Positions 1 to 12,825 of a stretch of 64,000 nucleotides of DNA are shown here, piece by piece. The stretch's first letter is position 1; every line of letters begins with the position of its first letter. Both the position numbers and the translations under genes were made by a program. The DNA comes from Zeugodacus cucurbitae (Eukaryota; Arthropoda; Insecta; Diptera; Tephritidae): positions 80,204,001-80,268,000 of the forward strand of contig NC_071667.1 of NCBI RefSeq assembly GCF_028554725.1, in the 5' to 3' direction. A model generated the notes under the pieces. That model was not told where the DNA came from. It searched no databases and was given only the letters and a program-made list of their open reading frames with translations.

Positions 1-2991
1 GAAATGATTAAAGCATCAACGTTTTAAAAATACTTTATTGTCTTCTCTGATTTAGAATATATTTCTAATGTCTATATAATATATGAAGTATTTTTTTATT
101 GACATAAATTAGTAACACACTGTTTAAGATGTTGATAAATAAAAATAGAATTAGAAGTGGTTGATTGCTATAAGAAGGAGCTAGGATATGTATATCTGGT
201 GGTATGGCATATTCCCATCATATACATACATATCTATTCTTGACTGAATAAATTTATCTATTTTATGCCAGTTGTTTGTCCGATTCATTAGTATTAAATT
301 TCTGACGAATGTAATATGTATAACTAGCATATCGAAATCAATACAAATGAGTCCATTGAGATATTTAAGTACGTAATAAAATGGCCAAAATCCTAAGCAT
401 TCGCAGTTTTAGAACTGATTGGCTCTGTTCAGGAAATAATGCTTGGAGTCGACATGTCGTATGAGTAATTTTTTAACAGGAGGAATTAGTATATTTAGCT
501 TATTATTGTTTTGTTTAAGGTTAGAGTTTTAAGCGTTTGTTTTCTGTTTCAGTATGAAGGTAAGATATTTTCATATAAAAAAAGTACAAAGACATTTGTT
601 AAAATTTAGCAACCGATCCATATATACATATGGTGTTTGGATAACTAATTATGGTACGTGTGGGTTTAAAAATTTTGTTATTTGAAAAATTAAAAATATA
701 TTTATTTAAGAAACAATATTTGATACTCTGAATTATAAATGATAGAAGAATGAATGAATGAATTATTGCCGAGCTTCTGATGACACTAGGATGGCTATTA
801 ATGTCGATAATGGTACCCATTAGAATCTATTAGGTCGTATGAGCCACCTAGTGAACGCACCTAATTCTCCTTATAATAAAGAACTATTCTGTTAGAAAAA
901 TATAAATAGATATTAACAGATTAAGTTGTCGAAAGTACAAAATCTTAGACAGCAATAAATAAGCAAAGCCTATTCTAAACCTAAGTTTGCCTGGAAGTTT
1001 TATTTATGCAATTATTTATTAAAAACTTTACAAATATTGCAATAAAATATAATATCTTGGTTAATGATGAGGTTAATGTTTTCCTATCGTTCACTGTATG
1101 GAATATTTCTTAATATTTATATCCAAAATTTTTATTCTTGTGACTATGAAACTCGACTATTCACTCAATATAATTGTTATAAAGTTCACCTTAACGTTCA
1201 AAGTATGTGGATACCTTCTCAAAGTTATATAACGTCTCGCGATTCTTTCTGTATATAATTATACCAGTTCATTATATTTATACCAGTCGTTTGCAATTCG
1301 CCATTTACAAATTTTGACAAATATTAAATAAAATAGTAATGAAATCAAATATTTTTGAACTGTAGTCAGTTATGTTTTGTCACACACACGCACACATAGA
1401 CTAATGAAAGAAAGTTTGCTCTGCTTGTTTGCTGCCAAAGCAAATTGTATGTATAACTAAGTAAATATAGTGCACATGAACAAGCACACACACAAGCGAA
1501 TGTTTGCACAAACAAGCCCCCCACTTCACTGGTACTTGAAATTTCTACTCAACTCAAATGTTGTGCAAACGACTGCTCGGCACTCGCTTCGAATACACAA
1601 ACTGCCGCACTTGTCTTTTGGCAACTGTCTACTTCTTTATTTATTTACCATTTGCTCGTTGATCTAAGCGTCAACATTGACATTCGCGTCCTTCACTTTT
1701 ACATAACTGTATATACACGTATGTATGTAGGTGCTTTTACCTTTATGACTTTGAAGCATTTCGGTTTCGTATTTCACTTATTTGGACGCAGCTGCTGGAT
1801 TTTGACTTGCTATTTGGTTCAAATTATTTCAACGCACCTAGGTGTCTTGTATTTTCGGCTTTTATCTATACGAGCTTACAATATTTTTGCAATCAAGTGC
1901 TTACTCTGCTTTCGCAACTCATGCGTTGTTGTTGTTGCTGTTGTGTATCTTGCGAAAATGTCAAGTGGCAACGTGAAGTGTGAGCGCACTTGACCAACGT
2001 GCGTAGCTCGAAGTACATATTTGCAATACCATTTGAGGCACATAACGAATTACGTAATTGAATTTGTTTTACCGTTATATTTTGAGTAAGGGTCCAAGTG
2101 ATGGAGTGCTCTTATTATATAATAATCTCAAAGTAATATAATTTATCCAATATTTTATTGGAAATTGTTGCCAACAGTCCGGTGTTCTGCTACATTTCGA
2201 TGAATTACCTCATAGCAAATATTTGCAATATTTCAGTATACACAAACATTGAATTTTTCAAATATTTAAAATTTTTCATGGATCTCATTCTTCATAAAAA
2301 AATTATTTTATTTTAATCAATTAATGATTTATAATCAAAATAGATTTGACAGTTCTAAAAATCGTTAACTGATATTCCTGAGTATTGTAGAATATATGCC
2401 GTTTCCCTAGTATAAAATACGAAAATCAATAAAGTAGTAGAAATAAATGTTGTGCACGGCTCTTTGCAAGTCATCACACCTGGCTAAGCTCCCACTAAGT
2501 ACTCAATTGTCAATTAAGTTAACCCACTTTCATCGTATTGGCGCGTGTAATCGTCCGCATTGAATTGCACTTGAAATTCTATTACAAAGAGTGCATGCGA
2601 CAAAAAGTACAGCAATAAATTTAACACCATGAAATGACCAGTTGGTGAACACGAGCTATAAAAATATATGTAAATACCCTGTTGGGAAAATAAGTGGCAA
2701 ATAATAGCTAGATAGTTTTTAAATTGAAACAGCTATTCGTATAAAGCACGGAAGCACTATATTCAATCACCAAAGTCTGACTTTTTACTGATACAAAATT
2801 AACAAAAAATTTCGGTTATCTGTAAGGACTACCAGACCTTTTTTGAAGCGATTATCATTTGAACAAAATCTATCCTTATTATATATAGAGGCACACTAAG
2901 ATTTCTTATATTTGAATAAAAATTATTTACGAATTTAAAAAGTAGTTAATGGTGCTTGATATTGTCAAATTTTGACACGATTACACACTTA

Positions 2992-3379
2992 TAGCCTAGA
3001 CAGACGGCAAAGTTAATTCGGATTAACTGCGCTTTTAATCAGTTCCAAATATGTAGGTGACAGACGGCAGCAAAGAGAGTTATAAACTCCAAGAAGCAGC
3101 TGATTGGCAATAATATTTCCAATTTGGTAAAATAAAATTGGATAGAAAGCAAATATTGCGGTTGTTAGCACACAATTGGTATAAAATCACTAATTACTAA
3201 AAAAATATATATAAATACGTTATTTTTGTTTACATTTAATTGAAAAACATCTGTCAGTATTGCTCTCTCTAAAATTTTGATTAAATGGGAGTTAGCAAAC
3301 GGAGTTAACTGAGATAACTCTCGAATTAACCCGGATTAAAGCAGTTAATCCGAATTAACTTTGCCGTATGTCAGGGGTA
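2992..3379. mobile_element. MITE with long terminal inverted repeats, TTA target duplication
   Basis: The two ends mirror each other over more than 35 bases. The shared core CGGCAAAGTTAATTCGG is followed by ATTAACTGC at both ends. The outermost bases TAGCC and TACCC are flanked by TTA at 2989-2991 and 3380-3382. The interior (388 bp in total) has no coding potential. It is a non-autonomous DNA transposon; the superfamily is not certain from the ends. Confidence 0.75.
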
Positions 3380-3539
3380 TTAAAGAGGTTGGATCCTCCT
3401 TTTATAATTTATGAAATAATTTTTGTGAGATCATTGTGAATTAGGAAGACCTAAACAAAAGTCTCTCTATTAAAACAATATATATATTGTGAGGTCGTAT
3501 AAAAATTTTCACCCTCAATTACTTTTCGGACAAACAAAT

Positions 3540-3683
3540 TGTCAATAAAGTTCTCCATAACTCGAAAACCTGAATTGGCAATACAAGTAAAAATTCATAC
3601 AAGATACCTTCCATGACTCGAATTCTCTCTAACACGAAGTTTTGTTGTGGATTATAGTGATTCGAGTTAGGGAAGTTCAACTG
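3540..3683. mobile_element. Partial pogo/Tigger-like MITE, right end retained
   Basis: The right end reads, in reverse complement, CAGTTGAACTTCCCTAACTC next to TA. The interior has several copies of the CATAACTCGAA motif and a TTGAATTGGCAATA-like segment, both shared with the fuller copy at 55,991-56,437. No left inverted repeat is visible, so the copy is truncated. Confidence 0.6.
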
Positions 3684-5255
3684 TAGATCTTTTAGAATGA
3701 TTTCAAAATCGATAGTGATATCATAAGGAAGCAACAGAATGAAATACTATATTGTGTAAATTTCTTTAATAAGGTTTCATAACTTCTAAGTTTATTTGAG
3801 CTTAGAAAACCTTAACAGAAATATGTGGAGTATTTCATAAGAAATTAATGATAAAGTAATGACGCAAGAAGTTTATTCTCGATAAAAAAAATTGCCTTTT
3901 TTGACCAAGAATTTTCACATTCAAAAATCAAGCTGCACGATAGTACTTCTGTCAAAGAGTTCCGGCTGGGTAGTGCACTCATGCACAACTATTGCAAGTG
4001 TGGAGACTTTGAGATTCTATTGTACTTTGTAATTAAAAAAAGCTTGTTAAGCCAAAGTCAAAAATAGCTTAACCCATGTTTAAGGGTAAGTCACTAAATT
4101 CCCCCCACTTCGCCTGCATATTTATATAGACATATGTATTACATAGAGATTTAGTAGCAATGTCAATAATACATTGGCGCATCCAAAGTAAAATACTTGC
4201 AAATAAAAACAATAAAAACAACAAATACTAGTGCTAAGCTGCAGTGCAAGCGCATTTGAGTCACAACTTGTTGAAGTACGACTAAGTATGCCGGCTATAA
4301 ATAAAGCTTAACCTATGCTCCCAATTGTGAAATACGAACACAATGCGGAATGAACGGAAATTTGTGCCGTTGTAAATACCGTGAACAGGCGCTCGACATT
4401 GTCAAGTGCTTGCGGAGGCTACGGAAAAGGCATTGAAAAATTAAGCGTGCAAAAATAGAATATAACAAAGAGAAAAACAGCAACAACAACAAAACCAGAT
4501 GAAGCAAAAAACAACAAAAAATGGAATCGCTTGAATACAAACATAGAATAGTGAAAGGGATGTGACTGCATGCAATAACGTTGCTCGTTAAAGGGGATGC
4601 ACTCGAAGGAAACATACCAAAGAATATTGTAAAGTGGTTTTGCGAACAAGCACACAAACCCACACAAACACATATAGAAAATGAGAAATATTTCAGAAAA
4701 AAAACAAAAAAAAGCATAACAGATTCAAGGTTAAGGGGGCATTATGCACGCCTACGCTAATGAGCTACCAAACGTCGGGCAGCGGGCGTACATTCGTTGA
4801 AGGGTGTTGCTCAACACGCTCGACTGCACAATTGGAAATAGCAAATTCGAAGGTATTTCGTTAGGGGATGCTTCTATGCTGCTTATTATTTACTATACTC
4901 GTGAGCACAATTTCATATGGCAACAACAAAAAAAGAAATGCTAAAGGGATTAGTTAAGCATTTTCTACTTGCAACACTTGCCACACTTGCCACACGGGCA
5001 CAACTATGGAATTTCCGCAATTATGATAGCTCATTACACCCACATTGAATGGTTGTTCGATTCGTTCCGAATCATTTGTAACACTAACGGTTTATATTGA
5101 TGTATGGTAAGTTGATAATGGTGTGATGAGCGGGTTGGACATGTATTCGAAATGAAAAATGTTTGAAATTAGTAAGATATTACCTACTGAGTGGGAATAC
5201 ATTCTATCGATTTATACATATGTAATAGATATTTAAAACTTCCATGTTGATCTAC

Positions 5256-5995
5256 ATACGTTCAAAAAATTGCGGGAATTTTCGTTTTTTGAAAAAAATT
5301 ATTATTCATTCGTCTATATTAATGTTGTTTTTAATATAGTCGATATTATGCACTTATGCCAGCGTTGCTTCCAATCATCAAAAGCCTTCTCAAACTAGGT
5401 TTTTGGGATAGCCAAGGGCTCCTTTAGCGATTTCTCGTATGCTAGTAAAACGACGTTTTGCTATTAAATCATGTTATTTTACAAAAGTAATAATATGGCA
5501 TTATTATACAATGTTTTGATATTTATTCATTCGTCAGTCACGAAAATTAAAAAAAAAATAATATCCAAAGCTATAGCTGTCTGTGTTGACCCAGTTTCGA
5601 AAAAAGGTCCTTGGAAATTCATCTAAAATCAATCGGATAAAAACAATTAGTTATATAAATAGATACTCCTGGGCCTGATTGAATCTTTTTTTTCAAAAAT
5701 TAACAAAATGGCGGCCTCAAGAAATTTTTTTTTATATATTCGGGAAAAAATCAATTGGTCTTAAAAAATCGAAATTTTGACAAAAAAAAATCTGGACCAA
5801 CTTCAAATTTCAGAGAATATTTTTAAGATATTACACTTAACGAAAATGCAAAAAAAATATGTTTTTTTGAAAATCCTGACTACCCCTAACCACTTAAAGT
5901 TCTCCTTATTTTTGAAATAAGGAAAAAGTCACTCAGAGCCATGTCTGGCGAATATGGAGGCTTTGTTTCCAACAGATTTCGGACCATCGAGAAAA
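5256..5995 (-). mobile_element. Mariner-like transposon relic, interrupted
   Basis: The left end (GTTCAAAAAATTGCGGG) and the following 200 bases match the mariner-type element at 7,914-8,365. On the minus strand a decayed transposase C-terminus can be read (a WKQRWHKCI-like segment near 5,350). Homology stops near 5,460 and resumes near 5,897 (a CTTATTTTTG to AGTCACTCAGAG segment), so about 430 bases have been inserted. The reading frame is broken and there is no function. Confidence 0.65.
5462..5896. mobile_element. Unclassified insertion nested in the mariner relic
   Basis: This A/T-run-rich segment separates two pieces of one mariner relic. It has no long open frame. Its right end reads CTACCCCTAACCAC, but no clear inverted repeat was found at the left. 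It is inferred to be a separate non-coding repeat; the edges are approximate. Confidence 0.4.
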
Positions 5996-7913
5996 TGATC
6001 TCATCAGATATACGTTACTGGATGATTTCCATTTTGGGAATTGATCACTCTATTGGAATTTGTGGACAAAAGTATCTTAAGTCCTCTCACGATTTTTTGT
6101 GGGTCGACTCAACAAAACTTGGTTAACGTTTAGGTTAGGAACCAACCTTTTTTGAGAGAGAAAATATATCTCTAACAACTAATACAAGATCAAGGGTTAA
6201 GTTGGCAATTTTTAGTCTGAGATCTGAGTAAAGAAATTCTGCGTGATTTGCTACGATCTACAATATTACCAACCTGATTGTGTGTGATAATTAAGATTAA
6301 CAGAGAAAGAAGTCAACGTTGAGTCCCCTCATTTATCTAAATTAGGTTTCAGACTGCATTCTTATGTTCCTGAAGCACAAGTATACGCTTCTCTTCAATA
6401 TTTTGTGGTTAAATTCAAAATTGTTAAACATCGTGTGGGATATATCACATTCACTTTACCCTTCAGAAATAATTATAATGATTTAGTAAGCAAATCTAAG
6501 AAAGTATTAGCATTATTTAAGCATGCATATTGTTATATAAATATCCAAATATATCCTTGTATTGCAGAATATATGGTAAATCTTATCGCACCTAACGTGA
6601 CATTGTAATTTAATGCCTTGAGTTTTCGTTCTTTGTGAATTTTATTGATTTATATGCGTATTACACACATGTGCATCCTTGAAATGTGATGCTTTACGAC
6701 GGTTGTCACTATCAGATGCCGAAATCAACACGTACGGCATTGTACAGAAATAAATACATACAGTTGTCTTAGTTGCGTGAGTGTAAATTTACTTGGGATT
6801 CTCAAGTCTTCGCTGAGGAAGCCTTGGCAGCAAAGCTAATAAGTTACGGCAGAAGTGCTCACCGTAAAAATAACAACCTACTCAGCAACCTACATGCACA
6901 CGCTATGCCCTTGGGGAATTGCAAAATAAAAAATCCATTACCTTCCCAACCCAAAGTTTCTGAAGTTTCTATATTGAGAACTGTTCACTCACAAACATAG
7001 TTAAATATGTATGAGTATCTGTCAGTGTAAGTGAAATCTGTCGATTTTGTATTTGTTGTACTTCCATGTTGTGCTTCCTGTTTTGTCCAAAATGACATAA
7101 AATTGTAGCGAAAATAAAAATACATTAAATCTATTCCCAGGAGGCACAAGAGCACTTAATTGAGTATTCATGGAAATGTAAAAGTGACAACGGATAGAAT
7201 GGAGAGTTACCATAGGGAAAGGTGTTGGACACACGATATTTGTATACGAATAAATTTTAATATTAAACAATAGAACAAGGGATCTACAATATAAGTTTTA
7301 GGTCGTTTCTGCTTCCGAAAAGCTGATGTTTTTTATTAGAGACCTTTTTATCGTAGAAGAGAGAAATGTTTGGTATTACTAGATTACAATATTTAGTCCC
7401 TAACAAAAACAGAACTGCGACTGCCTTACCAATGCTTGAGCGAACATATCAGAGTTTGTCTTTACATAACTACTCTGAGAAGATGAGGTATATGATATTA
7501 TTATTGGTCATCAGAAAGCCAAATCACTTCAATTTTGAGGTCTATTTTGATACTAGATTTATTCGAACTAATCACATTTGAACCCTTTTCATTAGAAACT
7601 ATGTACCTTAGAAAAAACTATCGTTGAAAAAGTTTATAACTGTAAATTCTCGCCAGTTACCGTACGCCAGTTTATTACGAATATTTTAACAAGAACTACA
7701 ATTGAAGTTTCTTGCCTAAACGAGTTATTCTCTAGGGTAATTTTCAGCGTAATATATATGCAAATCGAGTAAACTTTATAAATAACAGTCAGTGCATTTG
7801 AGTGAACCTACCCCTTTCTCCCAAGGGTATAATTAAATTTACATTGTGTTATTTGCTCTACAAATCAAATTGGGAATATCAGAAATTAATATGTAGATAG
7901 GTATTTGCATGTA

Positions 7914-8365
7914 CGAGGTGTGTTCAAAAAATAACGGTAATTTTTGGACAAAATTATTTTTCAATCGTCTACATTAATATTGTCGCCTTTAAAATAGTCG
8001 CCTTTCGATATTATACACTTATGCCAGCGCTTCTTCTAATCCTCGCAACACTTCTCAAATTCGATTTTTGGGATAGCCTTCCTTTGAAAGATTTCTTATA
8101 TGCTTGTAAAATGACGACTCTTCTAGATTGTCTTTATTTTTGGAAGTGGAAAAAGTCACACGGAGTCATGTCTGGTGAATATGGATACTCGGACATCGTT
8201 ACAATATTGCTTTTGGCCAAGAATTCACGAAGACCTAATAAAGTATGAGCTTTTATCAGACGAAAATAACCAAGCTTAGAAAAACACGGAGCATACAAGT
8301 CAACATAATAAAAAAATGAAATTTTGACATTTCCGAAATTCTCGTTATTTGTTGAACACACCTCG
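7914..8365 (-). mobile_element. Internally deleted mariner element (452 bp) with intact ends
   Basis: Both ends carry CGAGGTGTGTTCAA followed by AAATAACG (one mismatch between the ends), flanked by TA at 7912-7913 and 8366-8367. On the minus strand the remnant encodes REFLAKSNI, then YSPDMTPCDFF, the mariner signature around the third catalytic Asp, and further on a RSAGISV-like remnant of the usual WHKCI region. The N-terminal DNA-binding part and the first two catalytic acids are missing, so it cannot be autonomous. The family is mariner, probably of the irritans type. Confidence 0.85.
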
Positions 8366-9649
8366 TATATGTCGTACTGCTCTCGAATGCTGTCGCAGTT
8401 AATTTCGATTTTTTTCACGTTTACAATTGTCTCTCAAAGTTACTTAGAGCACTTGCATTACCAACATTGTTCTTAACCCACAAGCCGACTTCCGGCATCT
8501 GTTTTAGTATCCGGTCATGATGAGAAAATAAGAATTATACATATTGCCATGCATATTACATATACACATACATATTCATAGCAGAAGTAAACTTGCAGAA
8601 CTCATAAGCATTTTCATTCGTGTTTTGTTGCCAATCATCAGAACCATTAACACGAAATGGTGCAAATGCTTTTTGCTTTTATGTTGATATTGTCCAAATG
8701 TGCTGCGTGCGTTAAGAGAAAAAATACAAAACTAAGCGAAATCCGAAATCAACCCCCTTTCCGATGGTGTGCCTTTGGGGCCACCACGCCTGTCATGCCG
8801 CAAGGAAGGAAACAAATTTCCTCAGGATAACATTATCAACCAGCTTCTATACAAGAAAAAGTGCGTAAATTTTGTGGACCCCCCTGCACATTGGCGATTA
8901 TGCCCCTTTGTTTTGACGTAAAACCGCTATGAACACATTAAGATAAAAACAGCATCACAAACACGCCGAATGCCTACAAGCAAATAACGCTGGTAATGTG
9001 TCAGTTGGTTTATGCATTTGGGCGCAACGCTACACACATACACACGTACAAACATACAGAAAGGCGCATAAATGGCTAAATTTCGCTTTTGGAGGGTTGC
9101 GCTAAGCCACAGTCCGCCAGCCAGCTATAGCTAGCTAGCTACTTGTACAAGTGCTGGTAATGCTAATGTTGATGCTGTTTTCCTCACGCTTTATGTTGTT
9201 GTTGTGTGTGCGCCCTGATTGTTGTTTGCTGTTGTTGTTAATTTATGTGGTAGTGAAATTTATATTTATTGCCTTTGTCATTTCGTACAAAATTGAGTTG
9301 TTAAGGTTTAGAAGGCGTTCTGAGCCTAATGGTTTTGTGGGAATTTATATTCGTACAAACACAACGCAAATGAAATATAATGTACGTGCCAGCTTTCTGT
9401 ATATAAAATATATTTAGGTCTGTCACCTGCTAGCATTGTAACCTTATTCCATTGAAAATATAATTATATTATTGGCCAAATTATATTGATACACAGATAT
9501 ATTTTTGGTCTAAAGTTCCATTTTCAAATTGAATTATGATATTTGCACCTTGAAAAGGGTCTGAAAAATCTTAAGGCAGATTTTGTGTTGTCCATTTATT
9601 CATATGGAATCAAAATTGTGAAGAAGCAGAGCAAATGCAATCGTTAGCT

Positions 9650-10390
9650 TAGAGACACCTTTGGAAGCACACATAAAGGTAGTAGTGATATCATTAGGAA
9701 AAGTAAAATGGCACTTCCATGTTTTTTTGTTTATCGCTGCGTCCGCGTTTGGTTCAAAAACCATTTCTCAGGAACAACTCGACCAATTTCAAGCAACTTT
9801 AGAATATTTTCTTGATATTACCGAGGGAAAATTTCGAAATCGATTTACAACCACGCCTACTTTCCTTATTACTAAATTTTACACTGCTTCTGATCGTTCA
9901 CTTTACAATATATGTACATATAAATCAAAAATCTATGAAGAAATCGGATTAAAAATTTATACAAATACTGCATTGGAGGTATGACATCGTCCATTTAAAA
10001 ATTGTCATAATCGGAATACAGCTTCTCAAGGCCCCAGATATCGGATATATGTAAAGACCTCAGTGCCTATGGATTAATTGTTATCGACAAAGTAGTTAAA
10101 TCTTTCAGACATTCTAAAGAAATTCATAGAGGATGTTATAATAGTGTCTATCTGTGCCGAAAACCGGTTAAATCGGGTCACTAGCTACAATGTACCTCAA
10201 ACATGCCTTTGCCATACCATACCTTTTTATACCATACATATCATGCATGTAAATATACGAGATATACTATCAAAATTCAGTGAGATTACACATATTGGAT
10301 CTAATGTAGCTTTGTTTCAAAAATGAGTGAAAAAGGTTCAGGAATCATGTCATCCCTCTTATATTATATATAATGATTTTCATTAATCTA
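9650..10390 (+). mobile_element. Diverged DINE-like (Helentron-type) repeat
   Basis: Its segments follow in the same order as the better copies at 34,633-35,692 and 37,473-38,547: the aaaaaCCAtTTCTCAGGAACaac block at 9,760, the ACCACGCC block at 9,853, the CCCCAGATATCGGA block at 10,034 and the GTGTCTATCTGTGCC block at 10,144. Neither terminus is recognisable, so it is an old fragment. Confidence 0.6.
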
Positions 10391-12428
10391 GTGGGCTTGT
10401 TCTCTAGCAATTCCTTACTTGTCTTTATAGAAAATACATAGTTCATAAACCAAAAGTGTCCCCGTAAGAGTTGATTCGGCTGCCGACAAAAATATATACT
10501 TATTTATTCCAGAAAGGCATGGAATATGTTTATTATTGGACAGTTCCGTTTTCGGTGAGCAAGTGCAAAAGCCACTGGTTTTAATGAAATTTGGATGAAA
10601 AAAAATAATTCGAAATATGGAATTAGGTAGAACACATTGTTTGAAATTCATCCGTCAAATAACAATTCGCTTCCTGGTTCCAGTTACTAGCACTTTTAAC
10701 GGCGAATTAAGTAAGTTACAAAAAGATAAAAACTTTGACGTCTCTTTGTAAATGTTTCAAACTGCATACCCACAAATCTAAACGATTTTCTAGCAATATA
10801 ATACAGTTACAAATACCTCCATTTCGGAAACAACAACTATTCGTTTAATAATTCTTCGAAATTTCGATAGATAACGACACGTGCGTAAATAAACACGTCA
10901 ACGTAATAAGTCTTCAACCGACTCTACCAATTTTCTAATTAATTAATTCCGTCAGACCGCCAATTGTGCTCCCCCTCATGTAAATTCTTGCGATTAATCG
11001 AGTTACTCACCCTCACAGAGTCATTGTTAGCGAGTGTTTATCTCATGAAATGATAACCGAACTATAGCACAATGCTGAGAAGTAATTAAATCTGAAGCCA
11101 CGTAATGTCATTTGAAAGATTGATAAACGATCATTCACAATATAAGCACGGTGAAATACCAGATAATTAGGGCTTTCAAAAGACACCTTGAATTTGAAGA
11201 ATTTGAATAGTTCTTTGTTGTTTTTGTGGAAGTCAATTAGATTCGCTGACATCATCCGAGGTTTATTGTATTTATAGAAAATGGCATGTGATTTTTAAAT
11301 AGAAATAGTTGCATATGATTTCTTAGTTTCAAATCGTGATACAATGATAGTGAAAAGACAAAAGTGGTGAAGTACTTAGCGATTTGGGGTTTTTGTCGCA
11401 ATGCGCCTACTCGCTCTTCAGCATTTCGATGTCAAGTAGTTGTGCATCATATTGAAACAATTTGGCGCAAACATCTTCCCCGAAATATAATAAAAGTATA
11501 GCTGCAGAATGCTTTCGGAAGTGGCCTTGGTGAAAACTGTTGACATTATCAGTATTTGTACATATATACACTTGTTTATGGGGAAACTGTGTCATAACTG
11601 TGTAGACAAGAGAGTGCAGACAAGTACAGACGCCACACCTCAACATCGACAACGATACTTTTCGACTGTTTTATACACATATCTTTTATTATTCTTAATA
11701 TATCGTCGTTTGTAAATTTGAATTATTTCCTGTTTATAATGGATTTTTTCAATTATTCTCTTATCATATCTGGTTGTTTGTGTGTGGCCTACACCTTGAA
11801 TACAGAATTTTGATAAAAAACCAATTAAGCTTAATTTCAGTCACTTAAATGTAAATGTGAATATTTCGTAGCAACAATTAAATTTGGAAGCCAATTGATG
11901 GTACTTTTTGACATAGTCAAGGGTATAAAACGAGCACATAACTTCTTCAATGTGACATTCAGTGTTTCAATATAAAGGTGGTAAAGGTAAAATCATCGAT
12001 GTATTTATGAGAAAGTCTTAATATAAAGACACACATAGATTTGTACAGAGTATTATAGTCGGGGATTTTATCAAAAAAATTAAGAGATGCATACTCTGCT
12101 CTCTAAGATGATGAATCGAATTTTGGAAGATTTTAAAATAAAATACAAATAGATAATAAAAAATCATTAGAAATCATCTTAATTAAAGAAGTTATTGTTA
12201 AAGAAGCTCCATGTTCTATCTTCATCGGCGATTGTATTCGTAGATACCGAATACTTTATTCTTAGTTGTTCTTTCAAAAACGCTTATAGAAATACACATT
12301 TGGTAGTGAATTTTATACCAGTATATCAACTAAAATTTTGACTATTCGTAGAGCAGGAAATGCGAATTATTTTAAAAATAATCAGTATTTTCAAAAGCAT
12401 ATATTTCAAAGTACAATATCAAAACTTT

Positions 12429-12825
12429 AAGCGATATTTCACTACCGGTGATTTTTTCACTGTGTTTGAAAAATCGCATATATCAACTGCGATAAATTTT
12501 TGTAAATAGCAGTGAATTACAATCGCAATGGCAGTTCAGTAATTTGAGTTCGATCACAGTACCTATTATAGTTCAGTACTTCTAATTTGATCACTGTAGC
12601 AATAGCAGTTCAGTAGCAATCGCAGTTCAGAGAGTAGCAATATCAGTTCGGAGAGTAGCAAATACAGTTCAGTGATCACAGTAGCAATTTTAATCACGAT
12701 TTCGATAATTTTTGGTACGGTGATATATGTGGAGTACGAATTCTCATAAATTAGTTTGTTTTGTTCCAATCGCAATAGCAATATAAAATCACAGTGATTC
12801 AAAAATACCAATATCGCTCATCACT
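12429..12825. repeat. Foldback-like element with an internal minisatellite
   Basis: Between 12,520 and 12,690 the motif GTAGCAATAGCAGTTCAG recurs many times with variation. The flanks look like imperfect inverted repeats: GCGATATTTC, then TTTTTTCACTGTG, on the left, against TGTGATTCAAAAATACCAATATCGC on the right read as its reverse complement. Together they suggest a foldback or MITE-type element whose core expanded. There is no coding content. The boundaries are approximate. Confidence 0.5.

Noticed and set aside
8134..8418. 94-codon minus-strand open frame that might look like a host gene
   Set aside because: Its C-terminal half is mariner transposase (YSPDMTPCDFF) and its N-terminal part lies outside the element; it is a relic.
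11924..11963. TATAAAA followed 35 bases later by TTCAGT, resembling a core promoter on the plus strand
   Set aside because: Spacing is longer than usual, and no open frame or splice pattern follows; AT-rich chance is likely.
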